NCBI RefSeq assembly: GCF_026686735.1 | Contig: NZ_CP113432.1 | Span: forward strand, 806,001 to 870,000 | Length of the DNA: 64,000 nucleotides | Direction of reading: 5' to 3' | From: Pseudomonas triclosanedens | Lineage (GTDB): Bacteria > Pseudomonadota > Gammaproteobacteria > Pseudomonadales > Pseudomonadaceae | In this document: positions 47,096 through 56,459 of the stretch, one piece after another | Numbering within the stretch: the stretch's first letter is position 1 | Layout of the letters: each line of letters begins with the position of its first letter | Translations under genes and position numbers: made by a program | Notes under the pieces: model-generated | Told to the model about the DNA's origin: nothing | The model's input: only the letters and a program-made list of their open reading frames with translations | Database searches by the model: none

Positions 47096-47691
47096 CGCTT
47101 GCCGAGATCCGCCACTGGGTGTTCGACATGGACGGCACCCTGACCCTGGCGGTGCATGACTTCCCGGCAATCAAGCGGGCGCTGGGCATCCCCCAGGAGG
47201 ACGACATTCTCAGGCATCTGGCCGCGCTGCCTGAGGCCGAGTCGGCGGCCAAGCATGCCTGGCTGCTGGAGCACGAGCGCGAGCTGGCGGTGGCCTCCAC
47301 GGCGGCGCCCGGCGCGGTGGCGCTGATCCGTGCGCTGCACGATGCGGGGTATCGCCTGGGCATACTCACCCGCAACGCCCATGAATTGGCGCTGGTCACC
47401 CTGGCGGCGATCGGTGTTGCCGATTGCTTCCACACCGAAGACATCCTCGGACGCGGCGAAGCCGACCCCAAGCCCAGCCCCGACGGGTTGTTGCGCCTCG
47501 CAGCACGCTGGGGCGTCGCGCCTGAACGCATGCTGATGGTCGGCGACTACCACTTCGACCTCGAATGCGCCCGAGCCGCCGGAGTGCACAGCGCGCTGGT
47601 CAACCTGCCGGAAAACCCCTGGCCCGAACTGACCGACTGGCACGCGCGCGATTGCGCGGAGCTGGGACGGATGGCGGGCGTTCTGGTCTAG
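47092..47691 (+). CDS. HAD-family hydrolase (phosphatase-like)
   Basis: 199 residues. HAD motif I DMDGTL near residue 13, motif II TRNAHE, Lys in ADPKPSPDGLL, motif III MVGDYHFDLECARAAG. Small cap domain, so a phosphoglycolate-phosphatase-like enzyme; substrate unknown. Start is GTG 47092, overlapping the tesB stop (GTGA), which fixes the start. Last gene of the four-gene run GNAT–nitroreductase–tesB–HAD. Confidence 0.9.
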   Translation: MTLAEIRHWVFDMDGTLTLAVHDFPAIKRALGIPQEDDILRHLAALPEAESAAKHAWLLEHERELAVASTAAPGAVALIRALHDAGYRLGILTRNAHELALVTLAAIGVADCFHTEDILGRGEADPKPSPDGLLRLAARWGVAPERMLMVGDYHFDLECARAAGVHSALVNLPENPWPELTDWHARDCAELGRMAGVLV

Positions 47692-47718
47692 GCTGCAACA
47701 GCTATCGAGTTGGCGCGC

Positions 47719-47803
47719 CGCAGGATGGGCGGCGCGCAGCGCTACCCATCAATGGGGTCACAGGCTGCTCGATGGGTATCGCTGTGCTCCACGCCATCCT
47801 ACG
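47719..47803. repeat. Inverted-repeat element, copy A
   Basis: Left arm GCAGGATGGG...GCTACCCATC (47720-47750) and right arm GATGGGTATC...CATCCTACG (47771-47803) are imperfect reverse complements around a 20-base centre. Same family as copies B and C. Lies in the 227-base gap between the HAD and btuB ends, which holds nothing else I recognise. Confidence 0.85.
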
Positions 47804-47918
47804 ACCTGCCAAGGTGTGAATCTGGCTTGAGCGGGTGTCGCCCCCGCAGGAGCAGAGTCCTCCGGGGCGCGCGACCGATGCGCTCGATGTTCTTCTCTCC
47901 CGTGGCGTGTCGCTTGCG

Positions 47919-49790
47919 TTACAGCTCTGGCGTCCAGGTTACCGCCAGCAGCGCGGTTCGACCGGCCTCGCGGTAGGGGCGGGCTTCGCCGGTGAAGTCC
48001 ATCGGGCTGGTCGGGCGCATGTAGTCGCCCAGGGTGTAGTCGCGGTCCAGCGCGTTATCCAGCTTCAGGTCCCAGCGAAGTTCCGGGGTGCTCTGCCAAC
48101 TGGTGCGCAGGTCGAGTACGCCGTAGCCGGAGAGTTGCCGGGTGTTCTTCGCATCGTCGTAGCGTTGGCTGACTGCGCGCCAGGAGCCGCCGACGCCGAA
48201 TGGGCCGAATTGCCGGTCGAGATCCAGGCTCAGGGTGCGGCGTGCGCGGTAGGGCAGGGTGTGGCCGCTGTCGCGGTCGCGTGGGTCGATCAGGCTCAGG
48301 CCGAGGTTGGCGTGCCAGCCCAGCACCTGGCGGGCGATGTTCGCTTCGAAGCCGTCGATGCGCGCCTTGGCGATGTTCTCGGTCTGCTGGGTGTCGTTGT
48401 CCCAGGTGATCATGTCGTCGACTTCGGTGCGGTACAGCGAGGCTTCGAGGTGGGTGCCGGAAAAATCGCCGCGCCATTGCAGCTCGTAGGTCTTCGAGGT
48501 CTCCGCCTTCAGGTCGGGGTTGCCGGCGCCGGGGTAGTAGAGGTCGCTGAAGGTCGGCGCGCGGAAGCCTTCGCCATAGCTGGCAATCCAGCTCTGGCTG
48601 TCGCCCACCGGCAGGGTGAAGGCGGCGTTCCAACTGTTCTGGCTGCCGTAGATCTGGTTGTCGTCGTGGCGCAGGCCAAGCTCGGTGGCGAAGTCCTCGC
48701 CCTTGAAACTGTGCTGGGCGAAGAAGGCGTGGTTCTCGCGCTGATCTTCGGCGAAGACGGTCGTGCCCTCGACGCGGTCCTCGTACCAGTCGGCGCCCAG
48801 GGCGAGCTGGTTGGCTGCGTCCAGTTGCAGCCGGTTGAGCCAGCCGGCGGAGTGGCGGGTGGTTTCCAGCGTGCCGTTGTTCCAGCTGTCGGCGGCGCCC
48901 AGCGCCTTGTTGCGGTCGAAGCTGCGGCCCAGTTCCAGGCGGCTGTTCCAGATATCGGTGAGCTGACCGTCGAGGTAGGCGCTGTAGCTGCTGACGCGGA
49001 ATTCGTCGCGGGGCGAGCCCGGTTCGAAGTTATAGGCGTCGTCGTATTCCTTCTTGCCGCGCTGGTCGTTGAGGTTGAGCCCGGCCTTCCAGTCGTCGCT
49101 GAAGTGGTGGTCGAGGTTCAGGTGCACGGCCTTGTTGCGCTGGGCGTCGTGGTCGCTGTCGGCCCCGACGTTGTCGCTGGTGCGGTCCCAGCCAGCGCTT
49201 TCGTCGAGGCTGCCGCCGAGGTTGAAGGTGGTGCGCTCGTCACCGCCCGCCAGCGCCAGGCTGCGCTCGAAGGTATGGTGGCTGCCGGCTGCCAGGCGGA
49301 CTTCCGGGTGCAGGCCTGCCTTGCCGCGGCGGGTGAAGATCTGGATCACCCCGCCGATGGCGTCGGCGCCGTACAGCGAGGAGCGCGGGCCGCGCGTCAC
49401 TTCCACACGCTCGACGTTGTCGATGTTCAGGTAGTCCAGGCGCGCGATGCCGGTGCTGGCCGAGGCCACGCGCTGGCCATCCACCAGCACCAGGGTCTGG
49501 GCGGTGCTGGTGCCGCGCACGGAGTAGGAGATCACCCCGCCGGAGCTGCCCATCTGCACGCCGGGCACGCGGGCGAGCAGCTCGGGCACGCTGCGTACCT
49601 GCAGGCGTTCGATGTCCTTGTGGGTGAACACGCTGTTGGCCGAGGTAGCCTGGAAGCGCGGCTGGGCCTGGCGGCCGGAGGTGATCACCAGCGCCGGCAA
49701 GGCGTAGATGTCGTCGGATAGTGCTGTGGCATCGGCGGCGGCCATGCCGGGGAGCAGGCTGGCGGCCAGCGCGAGTCGGGTGAATTTCAT
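47919..49790 (-). CDS. btuB: TonB-dependent vitamin B12 receptor
   Basis: Outer-membrane cobalamin receptor, 623 residues. Signal peptide (MKFTRLALAASLLPGMAAA), TonB box near LPALVITSG (31-39), plug domain (FTHKDIERLQVRSVPELLARVPGVQ, VRGTSTAQTLVLVDGQRV, SLYGADAIGGVIQIFTRR), then a 22-strand barrel ending in a beta signal (ALLAVTWTPEL). The cobalamin riboswitch immediately upstream supports the B12 assignment over other substrates. Ends near an inverted-repeat element. Confidence 0.95.
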   Translation of the reverse strand: MKFTRLALAASLLPGMAAADATALSDDIYALPALVITSGRQAQPRFQATSANSVFTHKDIERLQVRSVPELLARVPGVQMGSSGGVISYSVRGTSTAQTLVLVDGQRVASASTGIARLDYLNIDNVERVEVTRGPRSSLYGADAIGGVIQIFTRRGKAGLHPEVRLAAGSHHTFERSLALAGGDERTTFNLGGSLDESAGWDRTSDNVGADSDHDAQRNKAVHLNLDHHFSDDWKAGLNLNDQRGKKEYDDAYNFEPGSPRDEFRVSSYSAYLDGQLTDIWNSRLELGRSFDRNKALGAADSWNNGTLETTRHSAGWLNRLQLDAANQLALGADWYEDRVEGTTVFAEDQRENHAFFAQHSFKGEDFATELGLRHDDNQIYGSQNSWNAAFTLPVGDSQSWIASYGEGFRAPTFSDLYYPGAGNPDLKAETSKTYELQWRGDFSGTHLEASLYRTEVDDMITWDNDTQQTENIAKARIDGFEANIARQVLGWHANLGLSLIDPRDRDSGHTLPYRARRTLSLDLDRQFGPFGVGGSWRAVSQRYDDAKNTRQLSGYGVLDLRTSWQSTPELRWDLKLDNALDRDYTLGDYMRPTSPMDFTGEARPYREAGRTALLAVTWTPEL

Positions 49791-49879
49791 CGAGCGTCCT
49801 CAAAAGCGGTTGGATGACTTTCGAGGAGGGCGTGGGCAAGGGCGGACCGGCCGCGCTTGACGGTGCGGCCCTCCGCAAC

Positions 49880-50046
49880 ACCTGTCGGGGCGTGTCGAGG
49901 GCGGTCTCCGGGCTGCCGACACCCACGACTGCGGCCTTCCCATGCAATGCACAGTGGCGGTACGCAGTGCGGCAGGCCCTGGGCCTGCGGTCGGTTACCG
50001 TTGCGGGGGCAGCGCAGGTCTTTCACCTGCTTCCCGTTACCTCGAA
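49880..50046 (-). promoter_or_regulatory. Cobalamin riboswitch upstream of btuB
   Basis: On the minus strand the conserved B12 box GCTGCCCCCGCAACGGTAA is present, preceded by GAGGTAACGGGAAGCAGGTG and followed near the 3' end by AGCCCGGAGACC, all in the expected order. About 90 bases separate it from the btuB start; GAGGGCCGC and nearby GCGGCC could form the expression hairpin. Confidence 0.93.
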
Positions 50047-50048
50047 CG

Positions 50049-50078
50049 AAAACGGGCGCACCTTAGTCGGTGCGCCCG
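50049..50078 (-). terminator. Rho-independent terminator of dxs
   Basis: GGGCGCACC and GGTGCGCCC pair around GACTAA, followed by GTTTTCG on the minus strand, about 40 bases past the dxs stop and just before the riboswitch. Confidence 0.8.
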
Positions 50079-50118
50079 TCGCTGGCAATACTCCGGAGGA
50101 GGGATGCGCCGATCGGTG

Positions 50119-52026
50119 TCAGCGGTTGCCCAGCGCTTCCAGTCGTGCGCGTACGGAAGCTTCGATACCGGCGGCATCCAGCCCGCACTCGGCGAGCATC
50201 TGCGCCGGTTTGGCATGCTCGACGTAGTAGTCCGGCAGGCCCAGGTGCAGGATCGGCCGCTGGATGTTCTCGCGGGCGAGGAATTCGCTGACGGCAGCGC
50301 CAGCTCCACCCATCACCGAGTTCTCTTCGATGGTTACCAGCAGTTCGTGGCTGGCGGCGAGCTGGCGCACCAGTTCTTCATCCAGCGGTTTGACGAAGCG
50401 CATGTCGGCGACCGTGGCATCGAACTGCTCGGCCACTTTAAGCGCCTCGGACAACTGCACGCCGAATACCAGGAAGGCGACCTTGCCGGCCTTGCCTTCG
50501 CGGCGCACCACGCCCTTGCCGATTTCCACCGGCTGCAACTCCTGCTCGATGGCTGCGTTGGGGCCGGTGCCGCGCGGGTAGCGCACCGCCGCCGGGCCTT
50601 CGAAGTGATGGCCGGTGGTGAGCAGCTTGCGCAGTTCGTTCTCGTCGCTGGGCGTCATCACCAGCATGCCGGGGATGCAGCGCAGGTAGGAGAGGTCGAA
50701 GCTGCCGGCATGGGTCGGGCCGTCTTCGCCGACGAGACCGGCGCGGTCGATGGCGAACAGCACGTCGAGGTTCTGCACCGCGACGTCGTGGATCAGTTGG
50801 TCGTAGCCGCGTTGCAGGAAGGTGGAGTAGATCGCCACCACCGGCTTGGCGCCGTCGCAGGCCATGCCGGCCGCGAGAGTCACGGCATGCTGCTCGGCGA
50901 TGGCAACATCGAAGTAACGCTCCGGGAACCTGTCGGCGAAGGCCACCAGGTCGGAGCCTTCCTTCATTGCCGGCGTGATGCCGACCAGACGCGGGTCTTG
51001 CGCGGCCATGTCGCACAGCCACTGGCCGAACACGCTGGAGTACTTCGGTCCGCCGGCTTTTTTCGGCGCGGCGTTGGCTGCGCCCTCGGGCTCCAGCTTG
51101 GTGATGGCGTGGTAGCCGATCGGGTCGATCTCCGCCGGGGCGAAGCCCTTGCCCTTCTTGGTCACCACGTGCAGGAACTGCGGGCCCTTGAGGTCGCGCA
51201 TGTTGCGCAGGGTGGCGATCAGGGTCGGCAGGTCATGGCCATCGATCGGGCCGATGTAGTTCCAGCCCAGTTCCTCGAACAGTGTGCCGGGGACCAGCAT
51301 GCCCTTGGCGTATTCTTCGGTACGGCGGGCGATTTCCCAGGCGCCGGGCAGGCGCGAGAGCACCTTCTTGCTGCCTTCGCGCATGCTGCTGTAAGTGCGG
51401 CTGGAGAGAATCTTGGCCAGGTAGTTGGACAGGCCGCCGACGTTGTTCGAGATCGACATGTCGTTGTCGTTGAGCACCACCAGCATGTCGGCCTTGACTT
51501 CCGACGCGTGGTTGAGCGCCTCGAAGGCCATGCCGGCGGTCAGCGCGCCATCGCCGATCACCGCTACCGACTTGCGGCTGGAGCCCTGCATGCGGGCCGC
51601 GATGGCCATGCCCAGGGCGGCGCTGATGGAGGTGCTGGAGTGGCCGACGCCGAAGGTGTCGTACTCGCTTTCCGAGCGGCGCGGGAAGGCGGCCAGGCCG
51701 TCCTTCTGGCGCAGGCTGCCCATGCGTTCGCGGCGCCCGGTAAGGATCTTGTGCGGATAGGCCTGGTGGCCGACGTCCCATACCAGGCGGTCGTCTGGCG
51801 TATCGAAGACGTAGTGCAGGGCAATGGTCAGCTCGACCACTCCCAGCCCTGCGCCGAAGTGACCGCCGGTCTGGCCAACACTATAGAGCAGGTACTGGCG
51901 CAGCTCGTCAGCGAGGGTCAGCAGCTCCGCTTCGCCCAGCCGGCGCAGTTCGACCGGCGTGCTGGCGCGGTCGAGCAGGGGCGTGGCAGGGCGCTCGCGG
52001 GGAATCTCGTGGAACGTCGTGGGCAT
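50119..52026 (-). CDS. dxs: 1-deoxy-D-xylulose-5-phosphate synthase
   Basis: Thiamine-diphosphate enzyme that starts the MEP isoprenoid pathway from pyruvate and glyceraldehyde 3-phosphate. 635 residues (E. coli 620). The ThDP motif is [18 protein letters not shown]...[13 protein letters not shown]; the second domain has [21 protein letters not shown] and [13 protein letters not shown] with the catalytic Glu. Start [19 protein letters not shown] at 52026; the frame is open far upstream but without similarity. Unlike many genomes, ispA and xseB are not adjacent here. Confidence 0.96.
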   Translation of the reverse strand: MPTTFHEIPRERPATPLLDRASTPVELRRLGEAELLTLADELRQYLLYSVGQTGGHFGAGLGVVELTIALHYVFDTPDDRLVWDVGHQAYPHKILTGRRERMGSLRQKDGLAAFPRRSESEYDTFGVGHSSTSISAALGMAIAARMQGSSRKSVAVIGDGALTAGMAFEALNHASEVKADMLVVLNDNDMSISNNVGGLSNYLAKILSSRTYSSMREGSKKVLSRLPGAWEIARRTEEYAKGMLVPGTLFEELGWNYIGPIDGHDLPTLIATLRNMRDLKGPQFLHVVTKKGKGFAPAEIDPIGYHAITKLEPEGAANAAPKKAGGPKYSSVFGQWLCDMAAQDPRLVGITPAMKEGSDLVAFADRFPERYFDVAIAEQHAVTLAAGMACDGAKPVVAIYSTFLQRGYDQLIHDVAVQNLDVLFAIDRAGLVGEDGPTHAGSFDLSYLRCIPGMLVMTPSDENELRKLLTTGHHFEGPAAVRYPRGTGPNAAIEQELQPVEIGKGVVRREGKAGKVAFLVFGVQLSEALKVAEQFDATVADMRFVKPLDEELVRQLAASHELLVTIEENSVMGGAGAAVSEFLARENIQRPILHLGLPDYYVEHAKPAQMLAECGLDAAGIEASVRARLEALGNR

Positions 52027-52282
52027 CAGGCTGATCGTTATTGGAAGGCAAAGATGCGGCAGTTTACCCGAAGCGCCGGATTGGCCCAAGCAACGCAGGG
52101 CCAATCCTTGGGCTGACCGGATGGTCGGAAGCCTGCTGCCCGGCTGTGCCGAAATCGTCGTCGGTACTGCCGATTGCACGCAAGCGGTACGGGGCCTCAG
52201 CGGCCACTGTAGATACGTTGCCCGATGGGCGGCGGATTGCCGCAGCGCGTGGAAACGATTGGTATGGATTGAGGAGGATTGC

Positions 52283-53287
52283 GTGACTCGATTGTCCCTG
52301 GACGAACTGCGTGAATTGTCGGTGGCGATCCTGCGCCACAACGGTTTCAGCGAGCCGCACGTACAGGCGGTGACCGACACCGTGCTGGCCGGCGAGCGCG
52401 ACGGGTGTACTTCTCACGGCGTATGGCGATTGCTTGGCTGCATTCACACGGTGCGCGCCGGCAAGGTGGTGCCCGATGCCGTGCCGGAGCTGTCGGAACC
52501 CGCGCCGGCACTGGTGCGGGTGGACGCCAGGGGGGGCTTTTCGCAATGCGCCTTCGACCTCGGCCTGCCGAAGCTGGTGGAGAAGGCGCGCAGTCAGGGG
52601 CTTGCCGCGCTGGCGATCAACCACTGCGTGCATTTTTCTGCGTTGTGGGTGGAGATCGAGCGGATCACTGCCCACGGCCTGGTCGCCCTGGCGGTCACTC
52701 CGGCCCAGGCCTATGTGGCGCCGGCGGGAGGAACCCGGCCTCTGTTCGGCACCAACCCCATTGCCTTCGGCTGGCCGCGTGGGGCGGGCGATCCGTATGT
52801 CTTCGATTTCGCCACCACGGTGGTGGCGCGCGGCGAGATCCAGTTGCACGAACGCGAGGGCAAGGAAATTCCGCTGGGCTGGGGCATCGATGCCCAGGGC
52901 AACCCGAGCACCGACCCGGGCGCGGTGCTCGACGGCGCCATGCTGACCTTCGGTGGGCACAAGGGCTCGGCGCTGGCGACCATGGTCGAGCTGATCGCCG
53001 GCCCCTTGATCGGTGACCTGACCAGCGCCGAAGCCTCCGTCTTCGATGAGGGGACGAAGTCCTCGCCCTATCACGGCGAGTTGCTGATCGCCTTCGACCC
53101 GGCACGGTTCCTCGGTGCGGATGCGCCACGGCATCTGGCGCGGGCCGAGACACTGTTCGAGTCCATCGTCGGCATGGGCGCACGCCTGCCATCGCAGCGC
53201 CGCTTTGCGGCGCGCCGCCGCAGCCTTGCCGAGGGCGTGGAGATCAGCGATTCGCTGTATGCCGATTTGCGCGCGCTGCTCGAATAG
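52283..53287 (+). CDS. Ldh2-family reductase, likely delta1-piperideine/pyrroline-2-carboxylate reductase
   Basis: 334 residues, malate/L-sulfolactate/ureidoglycolate dehydrogenase fold. Motifs: [25 protein letters not shown] (catalytic His), [51 protein letters not shown]. Members beside hydroxyproline clusters reduce delta1-pyrroline-2-carboxylate to L-proline with NADPH (DpkA type). Start is GTG 52283 behind GAGGAGG. Convergent with the minus-strand island genes; it would take the product of the aconitase-X dehydratase. Exact substrate is inferred from context. Confidence 0.85.
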   Translation: MTRLSLDELRELSVAILRHNGFSEPHVQAVTDTVLAGERDGCTSHGVWRLLGCIHTVRAGKVVPDAVPELSEPAPALVRVDARGGFSQCAFDLGLPKLVEKARSQGLAALAINHCVHFSALWVEIERITAHGLVALAVTPAQAYVAPAGGTRPLFGTNPIAFGWPRGAGDPYVFDFATTVVARGEIQLHEREGKEIPLGWGIDAQGNPSTDPGAVLDGAMLTFGGHKGSALATMVELIAGPLIGDLTSAEASVFDEGTKSSPYHGELLIAFDPARFLGADAPRHLARAETLFESIVGMGARLPSQRRFAARRRSLAEGVEISDSLYADLRALLE

Positions 53288-53344
53288 TGGTGCTCCCTGT
53301 CGGCGTGCTGCCGGGGCGGTCAGAAAACTTGTGCTGGCAGGTCC

Positions 53345-53427
53345 GCAGGATGGGGGAGCGTAGCGATACCCATCGAGCGGCGTACGAACATGGCTGATGG
53401 GTATTGCTGCGCTCCACCCATCCTACG
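53345..53427. repeat. Inverted-repeat element, copy B
   Basis: Left arm GCAGGATGGG...GATACCCATC (53345-53374) and right arm GATGGGTATT...CATCCTACG (53396-53427). Followed by a 32-base flank beginning GCTGCGGCTCG that reappears after copy C. Confidence 0.88.
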
Positions 53428-53571
53428 GCTGCGGCTCGTGTCGATTCCGGCATGGGATGTTTGCGTGGTGGTGGACTTTGTCCGCGATTGCCTCGTTGTG
53501 GATCCGATCGAGGAAGACGTCTGCTTCTATGAGCGCAACCCCGAGCCGCAGAGGCATTGCCTTGGCACGTT

Positions 53572-53646
53572 CGTAGGATGGTGTGGAGCGTAGCGATACC
53601 CATCGAGCGGCGCGTGAATCTGTTGATGGGTATCACCCATCCTACG
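53572..53646. repeat. Inverted-repeat element, copy C (right arm shortened)
   Basis: Left arm CGTAGGATGG...GATACCCATC (53572-53604); right arm 53625-53646 reads GATGGGTATCACCCATCC and lacks ten bases present in copy B. The flank after it (53647-53678) matches the copy B flank at all but a few positions. Confidence 0.88.
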
Positions 53647-53694
53647 GCTGCGGCTCGCGTTGATTCCGGTACGGGATGCTCGGGGTACGTGGAT

Positions 53695-53721
53695 AAAAAA
53701 GCCCCGGCGCAAGGCCGGGGC
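53695..53721 (-). terminator. Rho-independent terminator of the semialdehyde dehydrogenase unit
   Basis: On the minus strand GCCCCGGC and GCCGGGGC pair around a short loop, followed by TTTTTT, 51 bases past the stop of the dehydrogenase gene. Confidence 0.9.
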
Positions 53722-53771
53722 TGATCGTCGGTGCGGGACTGGCCGACATTCACTCCCTCACCGACGAACGC

Positions 53772-55349
53772 TCAGCGCGCCAGCGGCTCGCGGGTCATTT
53801 CGCCATCCAGCAGGCGCGCGATGCCCAGCGGGTTGGCGTCCTTGAGCGCATCGGGCAGCAGCGCGTCGGGATAGTTCTGGTAGCACACCGGACGCAGGAA
53901 ACGGTCGATGGCCAGGCTGCCGACCGAGGTGCCGCGTGCGTCGGATGTCGCCGGGTAAGGGCCGCCGTGAACCATCGCGTCGCAGACTTCCACGCCGGTC
54001 GGGTAGCCGTTGAGCAGCAGGCGGCCGGCCTTGCGCTCCAGCAGCGGTACCAGCGCGGCGAAGCGCGACAGGTCGTCGGCCTCGGCGATCAGCGTGGCGG
54101 TGAGCTGGCCGTGCAGGCCGTGCAGGGCGCTGAACAGTTCGGCTTCGTCGGCTACTTCGACCACGATGGTGGCCGGCCCGAAGACTTCTTCCTGCAGCAG
54201 TTCGTCGCCTTCCAGCAACAGGCTGGCGTCGGCCTGGAACAGTTGCGGGCGTGCCTGGCGGCCTTCCTGTGCCAGGCCCGCGAGGTGCCGCACGCCGGTG
54301 TGGGCGCGCAGGCGGGCGAGGCCGTTCTGGTAACTCTTCAGCGTACCGGCGTTGAGCATGGTCTGCGCCGGGCGCTGGCCGATCTCGGCGATCAGGTTGG
54401 CGACGAACAGGCTGAAGTCCGGCGAGGCGATGCCGATCACCAGGCCGGGATTGGTGCAGAACTGGCCGCAGCCGAGCACCACCGAATCGGCCAGCTCACC
54501 GGCGATCTTCTCGCCGCGCGCGTGCAGGGCGGCGGGCAGCACCAGCACGGGATTGATGCTGCTCATCTCGGCGAACACCGGGATCGGTCGGGCGCGCGCG
54601 GCGGCCAGGTCGCACAGTGCGCGACCGCCCTTGAGCGAGCCGGTGAAGCCGACCGCCTGGATCGCCGGATGCTTCACCAGTGCTTCGCCGACGCCGGCAC
54701 CGTAGATCATGTTGAACACGCCAGCCGGCATGCCGGTGGTTTCGGCTGCACGGACGATGGCTTCGGCGACCTGTTCGGCGGTGGCCATGTGGCCGCTGTG
54801 GGCTTTCACCACGACCGGGCAGCCGGCGGCCAGCGCGGCGGCGGTGTCGCCACCGGCGGTGGAGAATGCCAGCGGGAAGTTGCTGGCGCCGAATACCGCC
54901 ACCGGGCCGATGCCGGCGCGGTACTGGCGCAGGTCCGGGCGCGGCAGCGGCTGACGCTCGGGCAGTGCGCGGTCGATGCGCGCGCCGAGGAAGTCGCCAC
55001 GGCGCAGTACCTTGGCGAACAGGCGCATCTGGTTGCTGGTGCGGCTGCGTTCGCCCTGGATGCGCGCGGCGGGCAGGGCGGTTTCGCAGCAGACGGTGGC
55101 GATGAAGTCATCGCCGAGAGCGTCCAGTTCGCTGGCGATGGCGTCGAGGAATTGTGCGCGGCGCTCCGGCGCCAGCGTGCTGTAGGTTGGGAATGCGGCT
55201 TCGGCGGCGCTGGCGGCGGCGTCGATTTCCTCCGCCGTTGCCTGGAGAAATTCCCGGGGCAGGGCTTCGCCGGTGCTGGCGTCGAGGCTCTGCAGGCGGA
55301 TAGTGCCGACGCCGCTGCGGCGGCCGGCGATGAAGTTCTGGGCGGTCAT
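53772..55349 (-). CDS. 2,5-dioxovalerate (alpha-ketoglutarate semialdehyde) dehydrogenase
   Basis: Oxidises alpha-ketoglutarate semialdehyde to alpha-ketoglutarate, the final step of 4-hydroxyproline breakdown. 525 residues, aldehyde dehydrogenase superfamily of the longer KGSADH type. Visible: PVAVFGASNFPLAFSTAGGDTAAALAAGCPVVVKAHSGH (cofactor), VGFTGSLKGGRAL, EMSSINPVLVLP, and catalytic Cys in VLGCGQFCTNPGLV. Start ATG 55349 (MTAQNFIAGRRSG). It lies 71 bases after the DapA-like gene with a hairpin between, and ends at a terminator. Confidence 0.9.
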   Translation of the reverse strand: MTAQNFIAGRRSGVGTIRLQSLDASTGEALPREFLQATAEEIDAAASAAEAAFPTYSTLAPERRAQFLDAIASELDALGDDFIATVCCETALPAARIQGERSRTSNQMRLFAKVLRRGDFLGARIDRALPERQPLPRPDLRQYRAGIGPVAVFGASNFPLAFSTAGGDTAAALAAGCPVVVKAHSGHMATAEQVAEAIVRAAETTGMPAGVFNMIYGAGVGEALVKHPAIQAVGFTGSLKGGRALCDLAAARARPIPVFAEMSSINPVLVLPAALHARGEKIAGELADSVVLGCGQFCTNPGLVIGIASPDFSLFVANLIAEIGQRPAQTMLNAGTLKSYQNGLARLRAHTGVRHLAGLAQEGRQARPQLFQADASLLLEGDELLQEEVFGPATIVVEVADEAELFSALHGLHGQLTATLIAEADDLSRFAALVPLLERKAGRLLLNGYPTGVEVCDAMVHGGPYPATSDARGTSVGSLAIDRFLRPVCYQNYPDALLPDALKDANPLGIARLLDGEMTREPLAR

Positions 55350-55383
55350 GCTGGGGCGTCCTGGTCGGTGCGTTGGCGTTGAC

Positions 55384-55409
55384 GGTCCCCTCTCCTGCTG
55401 GAGAGGGGA
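55384..55409. other. Intergenic hairpin
   Basis: GTCCCCTCTCC and GGAGAGGGGAC pair around TGCT between the DapA-like and dehydrogenase genes. No U tract; perhaps an mRNA processing or stability element that lowers downstream expression. Confidence 0.5.
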
Positions 55410-55420
55410 CGGCGCAGCGA

Positions 55421-56338
55421 TTACAACCCCACGTCCGGCAGTTTTGGCCGGCTGGCCAGCGCCTTGGCCATGATTTTCTCCACGTGCTCGCGGTCCGCAC
55501 CTTGCAGCGCCAGGCGCGGCGGGCGGGTGAGGGCGGTGCCGCGGCCGGCGATCTCTTCGCACAGCTTGATGCACTGCACCAGGTCCGGGCGGGCGTCGAG
55601 GTGGAGGATCGGCATCAGCCATTCGTAGATCGGCATGGCCTCTTCGAAGCGTCCGGCCTTGCACAGGCGGAAGATGGTTTCGCCTTCCTGCGGGAAGACG
55701 TTGGACATCCCTGAGATCCAGCCCTCGGCGCCCACCGCGATGCTCTCCAGGACCACGTCGTCGAGGCCGGCGAAGAGGATGAAGCGGTCGCCCACTTCAT
55801 TGCGCACATCGATGAAGCGGCGGGTGTCGCCGGAGCTGTCCTTGAAGCAGACGATATTCTCGCAGTCGGCCAGGGAGATGAGGATGTCCGGGGTGACGTC
55901 GTTCTTGTAGATCGGCGGGTTGTTGTAGACCATCACCGGCAGGTCGGTGCTGGTGGCCACGCTGCGGAAATGCGCCGCGGTTTCGTGGGGTTTGGAGGAG
56001 TAGACCAGCGCGGGCATCACCATGATGCCGTCGACGCCGACCTTCTGCACTGCCTTGGCCACTTGCGAGGCGCCGTGGCTGGTGAATTCGGCGATGCCAC
56101 AGATCACCGGCACGCGGCCGCCGGAGGCGTCCTTGGCGACTTCGGTGACGGCCATCTTTTCCTCGATGGAGAGTGAGGTGTTCTCGCCCACGCTGCCGCA
56201 CACCACCAGCCCGGACACGCCGTCGCGCACCAGGTTGGAGATCACCTTGTGGGTGGCTTCCAGGTTGACCGAGTAATCGGCGTTGAACTGGGTGGTTACC
56301 GCGGGGAATACGCCACTCCAATTGACCTTCTTGCTCAT
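55421..56338 (-). CDS. DapA-family lyase, likely 1-pyrroline-4-hydroxy-2-carboxylate deaminase
   Basis: 305 residues, DHDPS/NAL fold. Schiff-base lysine Lys166 in NIVCFKDSSGD; Tyr138 in VMVYNNPPIYK. GSVGENTSLSIEEK replaces the DapA GTTGES-type motif, arguing against true DapA. In hydroxyproline clusters this enzyme deaminates pyrroline-4-hydroxy-2-carboxylate to alpha-ketoglutarate semialdehyde, the substrate of the next gene. Start ATG 56338; a perfect 16-base palindrome lies 19 bases upstream. Confidence 0.87.
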   Translation of the reverse strand: MSKKVNWSGVFPAVTTQFNADYSVNLEATHKVISNLVRDGVSGLVVCGSVGENTSLSIEEKMAVTEVAKDASGGRVPVICGIAEFTSHGASQVAKAVQKVGVDGIMVMPALVYSSKPHETAAHFRSVATSTDLPVMVYNNPPIYKNDVTPDILISLADCENIVCFKDSSGDTRRFIDVRNEVGDRFILFAGLDDVVLESIAVGAEGWISGMSNVFPQEGETIFRLCKAGRFEEAMPIYEWLMPILHLDARPDLVQCIKLCEEIAGRGTALTRPPRLALQGADREHVEKIMAKALASRPKLPDVGL

Positions 56339-56356
56339 GTTGCCTCCAATCGTCGT

Positions 56357-56372
56357 ATTTCGTATACGAAAT
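56357..56372. promoter_or_regulatory. CGTATACG operator, copy 1
   Basis: ATTTCGTATACGAAAT, a perfect 16-base palindrome in the 121-base gap before the DapA-like gene. The TCGTATACGA core resembles GntR/FadR-type operators. A near-identical copy precedes the solute-binding protein gene. Confidence 0.75.
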
Positions 56373-56459
56373 GGCTGGGAGATTTCCACTGCATTTCGTC
56401 ATTCGACCCGCCGTGCGAGTCCGTTGGGTGCCGCTACGCGGCGAAAAGGGGTTGGGTTG

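Larger units (their letters stand above)
53288..53771. other. 484-base gene-free region with repeats and terminator
   Basis: Between the convergent reductase and semialdehyde dehydrogenase genes. Contains inverted-repeat copies B and C, a duplicated flank, and the dehydrogenase terminator, each listed separately. The stretch 53460-53570 between the copies is not recognised. Confidence 0.7.

Noticed and set aside
49942-52116. A 724-codon open frame antisense to dxs and the riboswitch
   Set aside because: Shadow of dxs; it also crosses the cobalamin riboswitch and dxs terminator.
53390-53593. A 67-codon frame between repeat copies B and C
   Set aside because: It runs across both repeats; only the middle looks gene-like and it has no ribosome site or recognisable family.
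55421-56338. Annotation as dihydrodipicolinate synthase (DapA)
   Set aside because: The substrate motif GSVGEN differs from GTTGES and the neighbours are hydroxyproline genes.
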